Of a stretch of DNA of 64,000 nt, positions 1 to 7,449 are shown piece by piece. The stretch comes from an uncultured Bacteroidota bacterium (GTDB lineage Bacteria; Bacteroidota; Rhodothermia; Rhodothermales; Salinibacteraceae): positions 1-64,000 of the forward strand of contig CAJXLV010000006.1 in assembly GCA_913056185.1 (NCBI GenBank), given 5' to 3'. Position numbers and translations under genes: made by a program. The first letter of the stretch is position 1. Every line of letters starts with the position of its first letter. Below the pieces are notes generated by a model, which saw only the letters and a list, made by a program, of their open reading frames with translations, was not told the origin of the DNA and ran no database searches.

Positions 1-247
1 GAGTAACAGTTTTTCGAGCATCTGTACCGTCGGGCTGACGGGAGCCTCGTGCGCAGAAATTTCTGCGTAGGCCAATGTCTGCGGAGGATACGGAAGACGT
101 CGGTCCGCCTCTGCTCAGAGCGACAGCTCCAGAGCACGCGAATAATCGAAGCCGGTCCTATGAAACAGGACGTCTTTTCCGTGAGGAAGACTCCCCCGCG
201 CTTTGCCCCGGAGGGGTCCTCTTCGCACAGCCGGGGGAGAAGTCAAG
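1..247 (+). mobile_element. Degraded 3' tail of an IS200/IS605 (IS1341-type) tnpB with right-end hairpin, relic 1
   Basis: A broken reading frame carries AGPMKQDVFSVRK, near-identical to the tail on the other side of ssrA (AGPVNQDVFSVRR). It is followed by a GC hairpin and GGGGGAGAAGTCAAG, the layout of a TnpB C-terminus plus element right end (the omegaRNA 3' end in this family). The stretch CTGTACCGTCGGGCTGACGG near base 35 is also shared with relic 2. No transposase domain or left end is visible. Family assignment is from memory of TnpB tails and is an inference; the repeat relationship itself is read directly from the sequence. The relic runs off the window start and could be longer. Confidence 0.6.
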
Positions 248-292
248 CGTCGGAGTCGAAGCGCTTTCTGACCCAATTTCTGACCCATCCAT

Positions 293-335
293 AAAAAAGC
301 CCCTGAGCCGCCACGGAGGCGATTCAGGGGCTTTT
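293..335 (-). terminator. Rho-independent terminator of ssrA
   Basis: On the minus strand an 8-bp stem GCCCCTGA/TCAGGGGC (bases 299-306 and 324-331) with a GC-rich inner helix is followed by six T residues. It begins 4-5 bases after the mature tmRNA 3' end, so it very probably terminates ssrA. Confidence 0.85.
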
Positions 336-339
336 GCTG

Positions 340-705
340 TGGAGATGCCGGGAGTCGAACCCGGGTCCGCGTAGCCGTGCAGGTCGAACCTCTACCCGCA
401 TAGTGGATGCATTGAAGGCTTACGCTGCCCGTCTGCCCGTCCACGAGGCCAGGGCACCGCAAAGGCTGATTGGCATTCGCCGTCTCATCCGCAGCCGGAG
501 AACAGGACGACTACACCCTTTTTGTCGATGTCTCACGCTCCCCAAGGGTCAGGAGCGACGTGAGACAGATGGGGGCTGTTACGCCGCCATCGCGTACGAA
601 TAATCGTCCGCAGTTGCGAGTTCCTGATGGGATTTACGAGCAAACCAGGAGGCTCGGCGGGACAGTCCGCTTCACGTTACTACGCGTCGAAGCCGTGTCA
701 TCCCC
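340..705 (-). ncRNA. ssrA: tmRNA (transfer-messenger RNA)
   Basis: tmRNA rescues stalled ribosomes and tags the incomplete protein for proteolysis. The 5' end GGGGATGACACGGCTTCGAC (from base 705) pairs with the 3' end CATCTCC plus discriminator A at 340, forming the alanine-tRNA-like acceptor; the T-arm GGGTTCGACTCCC is intact. CCA is not encoded. The tag frame lies at 579-611 and reads ADDYSYAMAA then TAA, ending in hydrophobic/small residues as degradation tags do. Length is about 366 nt, normal for one-piece tmRNA. A strong terminator follows at 293-335. The resume codon is taken as the GCG at 609-611; an upstream codon cannot be excluded. Confidence 0.95.
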
Positions 706-866
706 ATATGTTTTTCAATCCTCACTCCTCTTTGTCAGGAGTGCCACAAGTGCAATCACTGAAACCAGCAAGTAAAAGAGCGATGCGTCGAGATCTCTCC
801 TTGACACACTTCATTCGACGCGAACTCCCGACCGATGTTTCAACGCCAGGCACCTGCGCGGTACGT
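706..866. other. ssrA upstream region with inverted repeat
   Basis: No gene is visible between ssrA and relic 2. The inverted repeat CACTCCT-N7-AGGAGTG lies at 723-743, 18-38 bases upstream of the ssrA 5' end, where a promoter or operator would be. No convincing -35/-10 pair or Bacteroidota -33/-7 pair was recognised. Confidence 0.4.
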
Positions 867-1034
867 GTTGACTTCTCCCCCGGATAAATCCGGGGAATTC
901 CTCCTCACGGAAAAGACGTCCTGGTTCACAGGGCCTGCCTGAAGTTCCTTCACTCCAGGTCTTACGTGCCCCCCGCAGGCATTAGAGGCCGAAGCCTCTC
1001 CCGTCAGCCCGACGGTACAGGTTCTCAAAAGCAA
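867..1034 (-). mobile_element. TnpB C-terminal tail plus right-end hairpin, relic 2
   Basis: Read on the minus strand, an open frame ends in NACGGHVRPG, then AGPVNQDVFSVRRNSPDLSG. The DNA coding the last residues is the hairpin CCCCGGATTTATCCGGGG (877-895), followed by GAGAAGTCAAC at 867-876. A coding tail overlapping a terminal hairpin that ends in GTCAAC is the known layout of IS1341-type TnpB elements, whose 3' end also makes the omegaRNA scaffold. Only the last ~55 codons remain; no RuvC-like or zinc-finger part of TnpB is present. It is in opposite orientation to relic 1, so both right ends point at ssrA. Confidence 0.65.
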
Positions 1035-1293
1035 ACGGTGTCATAAGCAAACTATGTCATACTTTGGTTATCGATATGACATCAAGTGGCATCTCAAGGC
1101 AAGCTCATTGTTCCGTTAAGGCTGACGAGAGAGTCCCCGAACCGACAGGTTCATATCTCCCAAGGAGCAACCGCTCTGTAAATCCGGGCGTTTTACGGCT
1201 CTCTCGCGCTCTCTCAATACTATAAACACGCACCGCGCTCGTGTGTAGGGTTTCTGCGACGCATTCCCTTCGACTCCGTGTATTCGCCCGTTC
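1035..1293. promoter_or_regulatory. mazG upstream region with three TGTCATA boxes
   Basis: TGTCATA occurs at 1039-1045 and 1055-1061 and in inverted form (TATGACA) at 1075-1081. The last two form the palindrome ATGTCATA-N13-TATGACAT (1054-1082). This could be an operator, a promoter-proximal element of mazG, or part of an old insertion end. Bases 1135-1155 also contain CGACAGGTTCATATCTCCC, which resembles the relic at 44395-44482. No gene is visible in this stretch. Confidence 0.35.
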
Positions 1294-2166
1294 ATGGCTT
1301 CCCCGACGCCCGACTCCGCCGACAAGATCTACGAAGACCAGTTTGCCGCGTCTCCGGAACGGCTGGAGGCGTTCGCGGACGTTGTGGCCGTCGTGAAGCA
1401 GCTGCGGCGCGACTGTCCCTGGGACCGGGCGCAGACGCACGAGTCGGTGAAGCACCTGCTCATTGAAGAGGCCTACGAGGTGGTAGGTGCCATCGACGAG
1501 CGCGACTGGGGCGGGCTGCCGGAGGAGCTCGGCGATGTCTTTCTGCACGTGCTCTTCCACGCCACCATTGCGGAAGAGGAGGGGCGATTTACACTCGCAG
1601 ACGTCATTGAGGCGGAAACCGACAAGCTCGTGCGGCGCCACCCGCACGTCTTTGGGGAGGTAGCCGCCGACGATGCGGACGAGGTGGCGGCTTCGTGGGA
1701 AGAGATCAAGCAACAGGAGAAGGACGAGGACGACGCCTCGGTGCTCGACGGCGTGCCGCCCCAGCTCCCGGCGCTTCTCCGCGCCCAGCGGGTGCAAGAA
1801 AAAGCCGCAGGCGTGGGCTTCGAGTTTCCGGACCGCGATGAGGCCTGGGGCAAGGTGCAGGAAGAACTGGAGGAGTTCCGGGAGACCGTGACGGCGGACG
1901 AGGGGCCCGAGCGGCAGCACGAGGAGCTTGGGGATCTGCTCTTTGCGCTCGTCAACTATGCGCGCTATGCAGGCCTCAATCCGGAAAATGCTCTCCGGGA
2001 CGGGGTCGATTCGTTTACGGATCGGTTCCAGCATGTGGAGCGCCGCCTGGCAGGGCGCGGGGTGTCCATCAATGAGGCCGACCTCGCGGAAATGCGACGG
2101 CTGTGGGCGGACACCAACGAGGTGGACACCAACGGGGCGGAGGCGCGCAAAAGCACGGACGCGTAG
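1294..2166 (+). CDS. mazG: MazG nucleoside triphosphate pyrophosphohydrolase
   Basis: MazG hydrolyses (d)NTPs to the monophosphate and pyrophosphate, acting in cytosolic house-cleaning and, in E. coli, lowering ppGpp. The 290-aa protein has the usual two-domain MazG length. The first domain shows CPWDRAQTHESVKHLL, then IEEAYEV and EELGDVFLHVLFHA, which are the EExxE and ExxD metal-binding motifs. The second domain repeats the pattern as VQEELEEF and EELGDLLFALVNYAR. The protein is strongly acidic, fitting a salt-in cytoplasm. It is followed after 113 bases by the type III PKS on the same strand, possibly one transcript but with no evident functional link. Confidence 0.93.
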   Translation: MASPTPDSADKIYEDQFAASPERLEAFADVVAVVKQLRRDCPWDRAQTHESVKHLLIEEAYEVVGAIDERDWGGLPEELGDVFLHVLFHATIAEEEGRFTLADVIEAETDKLVRRHPHVFGEVAADDADEVAASWEEIKQQEKDEDDASVLDGVPPQLPALLRAQRVQEKAAGVGFEFPDRDEAWGKVQEELEEFRETVTADEGPERQHEELGDLLFALVNYARYAGLNPENALRDGVDSFTDRFQHVERRLAGRGVSINEADLAEMRRLWADTNEVDTNGAEARKSTDA

Positions 2167-2279
2167 CCCGGGCCCGTAGACAGGACTGCGCGCGGCGCAT
2201 CTGAGCACAGGCCAACCAGCAGCCGTGTCGTGCGTTGAGCGGATACGGAGCTCTCTCTTCTCCAACGTCCCCCGCGCTC

Positions 2280-3395
2280 ATGCACACCGTCGTCGAGTCC
2301 ATCGCTACGGGCAACCCGCCGCTCCGCAAGCCGCAGCCGGAAGCGGCCGCCTTCATGCAGCAGATTGAACGTCTGCCCGAGCCCCTGCGCAACCGCCTTC
2401 CGGCGCTCTACAGGCAATCGGCCATCGATTACCGCTACTCCTGTGTGGAGGACTACGGCGAAGACGACCCGGAGGCGTTCACCTTCTTCCCCGAAAACTG
2501 GGAGCTCTCCCCGGCCCCATCCACCCGAGAACGCAATGAGAAATACCGGGAGGCGGCCATCCCCCTCGCCGAAGACGTGGCCGGACGGGCCCTCGACGCC
2601 TCCGACACGGACGCGGACGAGATTACGCACGTCGTGGCGGTGAGCTGCACCGGGTTTTTTGCCCCGGGGCTCGACATTGAGCTCGTGAAGCGCCTGGGCC
2701 TGCCGGCCTCCACCGAGCGCACCTTTGTCGGCTTTATGGGCTGCTACGCGGCCTTCAACGCCCTGCGCGTGGCCCACAGTTTTTGCCAGTCCCAGCCGGA
2801 CGCCCGCGTGCTGGTGGTCTGCACGGAGCTCTGCACGCTTCACTTCCAGATCGACGACACCCTCGAAAGCGTCATCGTCAACTCCCTCTTCTCCGACGGG
2901 GCGGCCGCGACCGTGCTGTCGTCGCGGTCCGAGCGCGAAGCGAAAGGCCGCCTCGCGTACGTCGACGGCCAGAGCCGGCTCGACGACGACTCGATGGAGG
3001 ACATGACGTGGGCCATCGGCAACACGGGGTTTCTGATGGGCCTCTCCTCGCGGGTGCCGGACGTGATTGCCGACCACCTGCCGGGCTACGTCGACGGGCT
3101 CCTCGGGGCGAACGACTGGGCACCTGCCGACATGGATTTCTGGGCGATCCATCCGGGGGGGCGGGCGGTCGTCGAGCGGGCGCAGGAGGTGCTCGGCCTC
3201 GCGCCCGAAGACGTGCAGCCGAGCCTGGAGGTCCTCCGCCGCTACGGCAACATGAGTTCGCCCACCATTCTGTTCGTCCTCCAGCGCATCCTCCAGCAGC
3301 AGGCGCAGGGCGACGGGGCCCCGCCCGACCGCGGTGTGGCCATGGCGTTCGGGCCCGGCCTCACAATCGAAGGCGCGTTCTTCGAGCGGGTGTGA
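2280..3395 (+). CDS. Type III polyketide synthase (chalcone/stilbene synthase family)
   Basis: This family condenses acyl-CoA starters with malonyl-CoA using one active site and no acyl carrier protein. The 371-aa protein has the Cys-His-Asn triad: Cys155 in GFMGCYAAFN, His291 in WAIHPGG and Asn324 in YGNMSSPT. The C-terminus AMAFGPGLTIEGAFF is the usual family signature. The start at 2280 is chosen because the N-terminus MHTVVESIATGNPP resembles those of bacterial relatives; a start at 2235 would add 15 unlike residues. Bacterial members make alkylpyrones or alkylresorcinols, but no partner oxidase or methyltransferase is adjacent, so the product cannot be given. Downstream is the metal-efflux regulator pair. 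Confidence 0.9.
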   Translation: MHTVVESIATGNPPLRKPQPEAAAFMQQIERLPEPLRNRLPALYRQSAIDYRYSCVEDYGEDDPEAFTFFPENWELSPAPSTRERNEKYREAAIPLAEDVAGRALDASDTDADEITHVVAVSCTGFFAPGLDIELVKRLGLPASTERTFVGFMGCYAAFNALRVAHSFCQSQPDARVLVVCTELCTLHFQIDDTLESVIVNSLFSDGAAATVLSSRSEREAKGRLAYVDGQSRLDDDSMEDMTWAIGNTGFLMGLSSRVPDVIADHLPGYVDGLLGANDWAPADMDFWAIHPGGRAVVERAQEVLGLAPEDVQPSLEVLRRYGNMSSPTILFVLQRILQQQAQGDGAPPDRGVAMAFGPGLTIEGAFFERV

Positions 3396-3506
3396 AAGAG
3401 TCTTGTTGGGCATTAAAGTCCGGTTAGAGGGCACGCGCGGCGGGCACGACGGGACGAGCGGAGGCGTACGGAACCTCGCGCAGCTGTCGAATGGATCGCT
3501 GGACCG

Positions 3507-4217
3507 ATGGAGCCCCCCATCCAGCTTTTGCTTGTGGAGGATGAGCCGGATGTGGCGTCGTTCGTCCGGCAGGGCCTCGATGAGGAGGGCTACGACGTGG
3601 GGTGGGTGCAGGAAGGACGCCGGGCGCTGGAATACACGCAGCAGCAACGGGTCGACCTCGTCCTGCTGGACATCCGCCTGCCCGACCTCTCGGGGATCGA
3701 CGTGTGCGAGCGGCTGCGGCTCCACCAGCCCGATCTGCCCATCATGATGCTCACGGCCCTCGACGCGGTGGAGGACCGGGTGAAGGGGCTGCGCGCCGGG
3801 GCCGACGACTATCTGCCCAAGCCGTTTGCCTTCGATGAGCTCCTGGCCCGGATCGAGGCGCTCCTGCGACGGGTCGACCGGTCGGACCCGGCGGAGGTGC
3901 TCCGCGATGGCCCCCTCCGGATGGACCCTGCGGCGCAGGCCTGCACCTACCAGGGGGAAGAGGTCTCGCTCACGCCCACCGAATTCGATCTGCTCGCCTA
4001 CCTGATGGCGCGCCGCGGACAGGCCCTGAGCCGAGATACCATACACCGAGACGTGTGGGGGCACGACTTTGATCGGGGCACCAATCTCATCGACGTGTAC
4101 GTGAACTATGTCCGGCACAAGCTGGACGACGTGGGGTGCCCATCGCCGATTGAGACGGTGCGCGGCGTCGGCTACCGGTATGCCTCCTGCACGAACGGGG
4201 ACGAATCGGATGATTGA
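3507..4217 (+). CDS. OmpR/PhoB-family response regulator of the metal-efflux locus
   Basis: Two-component DNA-binding regulator of 236 aa. The receiver domain (1-120) has the acidic pair in VEDE, phospho-acceptor Asp55 in LLDIRLPD, a Thr in MLTALD and Lys105 in YLPKPF. The C-terminal winged helix (about 130-230) contains LTPTEFDLLAYL and the end motif VRGVGYRY. The kinase gene overlaps the last 8 bases. The position directly upstream of kinase, TolC-like, adaptor and RND genes matches CusR/CzcR/CopR-type regulators, so metal-responsive control of 6055-12303 is inferred. No operator was recognised with confidence. Confidence 0.93.
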   Translation: MEPPIQLLLVEDEPDVASFVRQGLDEEGYDVGWVQEGRRALEYTQQQRVDLVLLDIRLPDLSGIDVCERLRLHQPDLPIMMLTALDAVEDRVKGLRAGADDYLPKPFAFDELLARIEALLRRVDRSDPAEVLRDGPLRMDPAAQACTYQGEEVSLTPTEFDLLAYLMARRGQALSRDTIHRDVWGHDFDRGTNLIDVYVNYVRHKLDDVGCPSPIETVRGVGYRYASCTNGDESDD

Positions 4218-5694
4218 TCTCACGGATCGGCCGAGTCCGGCTGAGGACGTGGCTGCCTCGGATCGCCCCTCCTTTCGGCGGCGGCTGTTGACGGTCGTGG
4301 GGCCGGCCCTGGCGGGGGCGCTGCTGTTGCTGGGCCTGCTGGCCTGGGGGGCGGTTTACGTGGCGCTGCAGCGAGGCGCCGTAGCGGTGCTTCGGGCGGA
4401 AGCGGACGAGATTGAGGCGGACATCGTGCAGGCCGATGGCGGGCTGGCGGTGGAGGGGCACACGTGGTCGGAGGTGCATCATCGGCTGGGGGCCGAGCGG
4501 GTAGATCCGGTCTTTGTGCAGGTCTTTGATCGACACTACCGCCCGCTCCGGGTCTCTGCCAACGTTGATTCGCTCAGCAGCCTGTACCCGGAGCAGCCGC
4601 TCGTCCCGGAAACCCCGTACGACTGGCTTCCCACCCTCCGCACGTTTGAGGCGGGCGGACGCACCCTCTACTACCTGGTCCGCCCCATCGTCCACCGGGG
4701 CACCACGCGGGGCTACATCCAGGTGGCGCGTGCGGTGCCGGCCTATGCGTCGATCCTCACGCAGTACGGGGCGGCCCTCGCGGCGGTCATTGTTCTCCTC
4801 TTTGGGGGCCTGCTCGCGCTCGTGGCCTGGGCCGCCACCCGCGTGCTGCGGCCGCTCCGTCGCATTACGGCCTTCGCAGGAACGACCACGTCGGCCGACC
4901 TCGACGAGCGGATTGCCGTGCCGGACGGGGCGGACCGAGAGACCGCGCTCCTGGCCCACACGGTCAACGACCTCCTCGATCGGTTGGAGGAGAGCTTCGA
5001 GGCGCTCCGCACCTTCACCTCCAACGCCGCCCACGAGCTTCAAACGCCCCTCACCGTCCTCCAGGGCCACGTCGAGATCGCCCTGCGGCGCTCCCGCTCG
5101 GCCGAGAGCTACGAATCGACCCTGCGCCTGCTCGACCGCAAACTGGGCGACATGGTGCGTACGGTCCGCGCCCTGCTCACCCTCACCCGCCTCGACCGGG
5201 GCGAAGAGCTGTCGACCGAGCCGGTGGCCCTCGGGCCGCTCGTGGACGAGGAGGCCGAGACGGCCCGGTCTCGGGCGCAGGACAAGGGGCTGTCCTTCAC
5301 CCTCGATACCGAGGCGGTGTGGGTGGAGGGGCAACCCGATTTGTTGCGGGAGGCGGTGCAAAACCTCGTGGACAACGCGGTGAAATATACCGAGGACGGA
5401 GCGGTGCAGGTGGAGGTAACCACCACCGGCGAACAGGCGGTGCTCCGATGCGAGGATACGGGAATGGGCATCGCCGCGGAGGACCTGCCCCACGTGGGGG
5501 CCCGTTTCTACCGGAGTACCGAAGCCAGCACGGCCGACTCGGAGGGAAGCGGGCTCGGGCTCGCGCTCGTCCGCCGCATTGTGGCGGTCCACGCCGGCGA
5601 ACTCCGCGTCGAGTCGACGCCGGGGGAGGGAAGCCAGTTCGAAATCGTCCTCGCGGCCGTGCCGGCCCCCGAGACTGCGGAGGCCAGGGCGTGA
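4210..5694 (+). CDS. Sensor histidine kinase, CusS-like, partner of the upstream regulator
   Basis: Membrane histidine kinase of 494 aa. One helix lies near residues 20-45, then a periplasmic sensor segment of about 140 residues, a second helix (GAALAAVIVLLFGGLLALVA) and a HAMP linker. The H-box is NAAHELQTPL with His275. The ATP-binding domain has an N-box (LVDNAVKY), G1 (DTGMGIA) and G2 (GSGLGLAL). The ATG at 4210 overlaps the regulator stop codon (ATGATTGA), implying translational coupling; an upstream in-frame ATG at 4108 lies inside the regulator gene and is rejected. The sensed metal cannot be read from the sequence. Confidence 0.93.
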   Translation: MIDLTDRPSPAEDVAASDRPSFRRRLLTVVGPALAGALLLLGLLAWGAVYVALQRGAVAVLRAEADEIEADIVQADGGLAVEGHTWSEVHHRLGAERVDPVFVQVFDRHYRPLRVSANVDSLSSLYPEQPLVPETPYDWLPTLRTFEAGGRTLYYLVRPIVHRGTTRGYIQVARAVPAYASILTQYGAALAAVIVLLFGGLLALVAWAATRVLRPLRRITAFAGTTTSADLDERIAVPDGADRETALLAHTVNDLLDRLEESFEALRTFTSNAAHELQTPLTVLQGHVEIALRRSRSAESYESTLRLLDRKLGDMVRTVRALLTLTRLDRGEELSTEPVALGPLVDEEAETARSRAQDKGLSFTLDTEAVWVEGQPDLLREAVQNLVDNAVKYTEDGAVQVEVTTTGEQAVLRCEDTGMGIAAEDLPHVGARFYRSTEASTADSEGSGLGLALVRRIVAVHAGELRVESTPGEGSQFEIVLAAVPAPETAEARA

Positions 5695-6054
5695 GTGGGC
5701 GGTGTCGTCGGTTCCCGCTCGAACTGTCCGCACGCCGAAGGCCGTCGACATCCGTGGTCACTGCGCTCCAGGCGCTTCACCCCGAGCTCCGGGCGATCTG
5801 TTCACTGCGCCGGAAAGCGGTCGGGATGTGCGACGGTCCGCGCCGATGGGCGTCGGCACCGACGAAGAAACAGCCAGGGACCGCTCGCGTCCCCGGCGGG
5901 CGGCTCTAACCGTCCTCTAATCCGCTTCTCATCGGGTCCTAAGATCCCGCGCGTAGGGCGAGCGTCCAAGGGGATGCCTGTGCGGCCACAGGCTGGGGCG
6001 GTCGGCTCCACCGGTCGCCCTTCCGATAGCTTTGAGGACTGACGCTTTTCTCCG
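5695..6054. promoter_or_regulatory. Regulatory gap before the efflux operon
   Basis: About 360 bases without a convincing gene between the kinase and the TolC-like gene. A perfect hairpin GCCTGTG-CGGC-CACAGGC lies at 5976-5993, 62 bases before the TolC start. Such a dyad could be an operator for the regulator or an mRNA leader structure; nothing else distinguishes these options. Confidence 0.35.
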
Positions 6055-7401
6055 ATGCGTGTTGACGGCATTCGCTGGACGGGGGTCTTCCTTCTGATTG
6101 CCCTCTGGGCCGCCCCGTCGCTGGTCCATGGCCAGCCCGTGCCCGACACCCTGTCGTTCGATCGTGCCCGGGCGCTGCTGGAGGCCCACAACCCGCAACT
6201 CCGTGCCGTGCAGGCGCAAAGGGAGGCGACGGGGCAGGCGGCGCGGGCGGGGGCGCTCTTCCCCAACCCGACCGTGAGCGTGTCGGAGGAGCGCACCAAC
6301 CTGGAGGGGGACGGGGTGGACGACCAGTGGTACCTGTCGGTCACGCAGCCGCTGCGGTACCCCGGCGAGCAGCAGGCTCGGTCCGAGGCCGCCACCGCTG
6401 TGGCCCGCGCCGCGCAGGCCCGCGCCGAAGAGACGGCCGCCTCGCTGTACCGGACGCTCCGCCGCCGCTACCTGGACGTAGTGGTGGCCGACCGTCGGCA
6501 CCAGATCCACCGCCGGTTTGCCGAGGCCATTCGTCAGGCGGCACGGGCGGCGCGGGTGCGGGTGCAGGAGGGCGACCTGGGGACGTTCCGCCAGGCCCGC
6601 ATTCAGACGGCCCAGGCGCAGTACGAGGACGGCCTGGCCGAGGCGACCCGGGCCCTCCGCACGGCGCGCACCGATCTGTACGCCCTGCTCCACCCCGACG
6701 ATGCGCAGCAGGGCCCGCCCGACGCGGCCGCGGTCCCGACGATTCATCCGACGGGGACGCTGCAGTATCGTCCGGTGCGCGTGTCGCAGGACGTCGCGCT
6801 CCAGCGGGCCCTCCAGCAGCGCGGACAACTGCGGGCGGCCCGCGCCAGGCTGCAGGCCCAGCGAGAACGCCTGACGACAGCCCGGTACGGACGGTGGCCC
6901 GACGTCAGCGTCTCTGCCGGCCCCAAGACCCAGAACGTGCCGGGCAGTGAAACGACGTTTGGCTTCACCGCCGCACTGAACGTGGAGCTGCCGCTCTGGA
7001 ACGGGGGGCAGACCCACGTGGACGCCACGCGCAACCGGCGCAATGAGGCGCAGGCCCGGCTGGAGGCCGCCCGTCGCCAGGTGCGCACCGACGTGCAGAC
7101 GGCCCTCGAAGACCTGCGCAGCTACCGGTCGCGCATCGAAACCGTTTCGCAGAAGGTGCTGGCCGACACCGACTCCTTGCTCCAAAACGCCGAGTACGTG
7201 TACCGGGAGGGAGACATCACCCTCTTCGAGCTGCTCGACGCGATCGAATCGGCCCGTGCGGCGGCGCTTCTCAAGACGCGTCTCACTGCCGGGTACCTCC
7301 GCGCGCTCTACGACCTGGAGTATGCCCTCGGCGTGGGGCCGGCGGATGCGCCCATCGTGGTGGAGGGCGCGCTCGATCCTCGTGACCCAGAACTCAACTG
7401 A
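6055..7401 (+). CDS. TolC-family outer-membrane efflux channel (CusC/CzcC-like)
   Basis: Outer-membrane component of a tripartite efflux pump. The 448-aa protein starts with a signal peptide ending near VHGQP. It is dominated by long Ala/Arg/Gln-rich coiled-coil helices arranged as two similar halves: LEAHNPQLRAVQAQREATG in the first, and GQLRAARARLQAQRERL with VSAGPKTQNV in the second. This is the Pfam OEP duplication. It is followed after 48 bases by the adaptor and then the RND pump, so assignment to a heavy-metal CBA-type system is firm from context. The protein lacks an obvious lipobox Cys. Confidence 0.9.
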   Translation: MRVDGIRWTGVFLLIALWAAPSLVHGQPVPDTLSFDRARALLEAHNPQLRAVQAQREATGQAARAGALFPNPTVSVSEERTNLEGDGVDDQWYLSVTQPLRYPGEQQARSEAATAVARAAQARAEETAASLYRTLRRRYLDVVVADRRHQIHRRFAEAIRQAARAARVRVQEGDLGTFRQARIQTAQAQYEDGLAEATRALRTARTDLYALLHPDDAQQGPPDAAAVPTIHPTGTLQYRPVRVSQDVALQRALQQRGQLRAARARLQAQRERLTTARYGRWPDVSVSAGPKTQNVPGSETTFGFTAALNVELPLWNGGQTHVDATRNRRNEAQARLEAARRQVRTDVQTALEDLRSYRSRIETVSQKVLADTDSLLQNAEYVYREGDITLFELLDAIESARAAALLKTRLTAGYLRALYDLEYALGVGPADAPIVVEGALDPRDPELN

Positions 7402-7449
7402 CTGACAATCGACCGCTCGGGTCGGTTCTCCCAGAACCCACAGATCATC

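Noticed and set aside
1105-4223. Long open frames on the minus strand across mazG, the PKS and the regulator
   Set aside because: They lie antisense to well-supported genes and have the Arg/His/Gly/Pro-rich composition typical of GC-rich antisense frames, with no domains.
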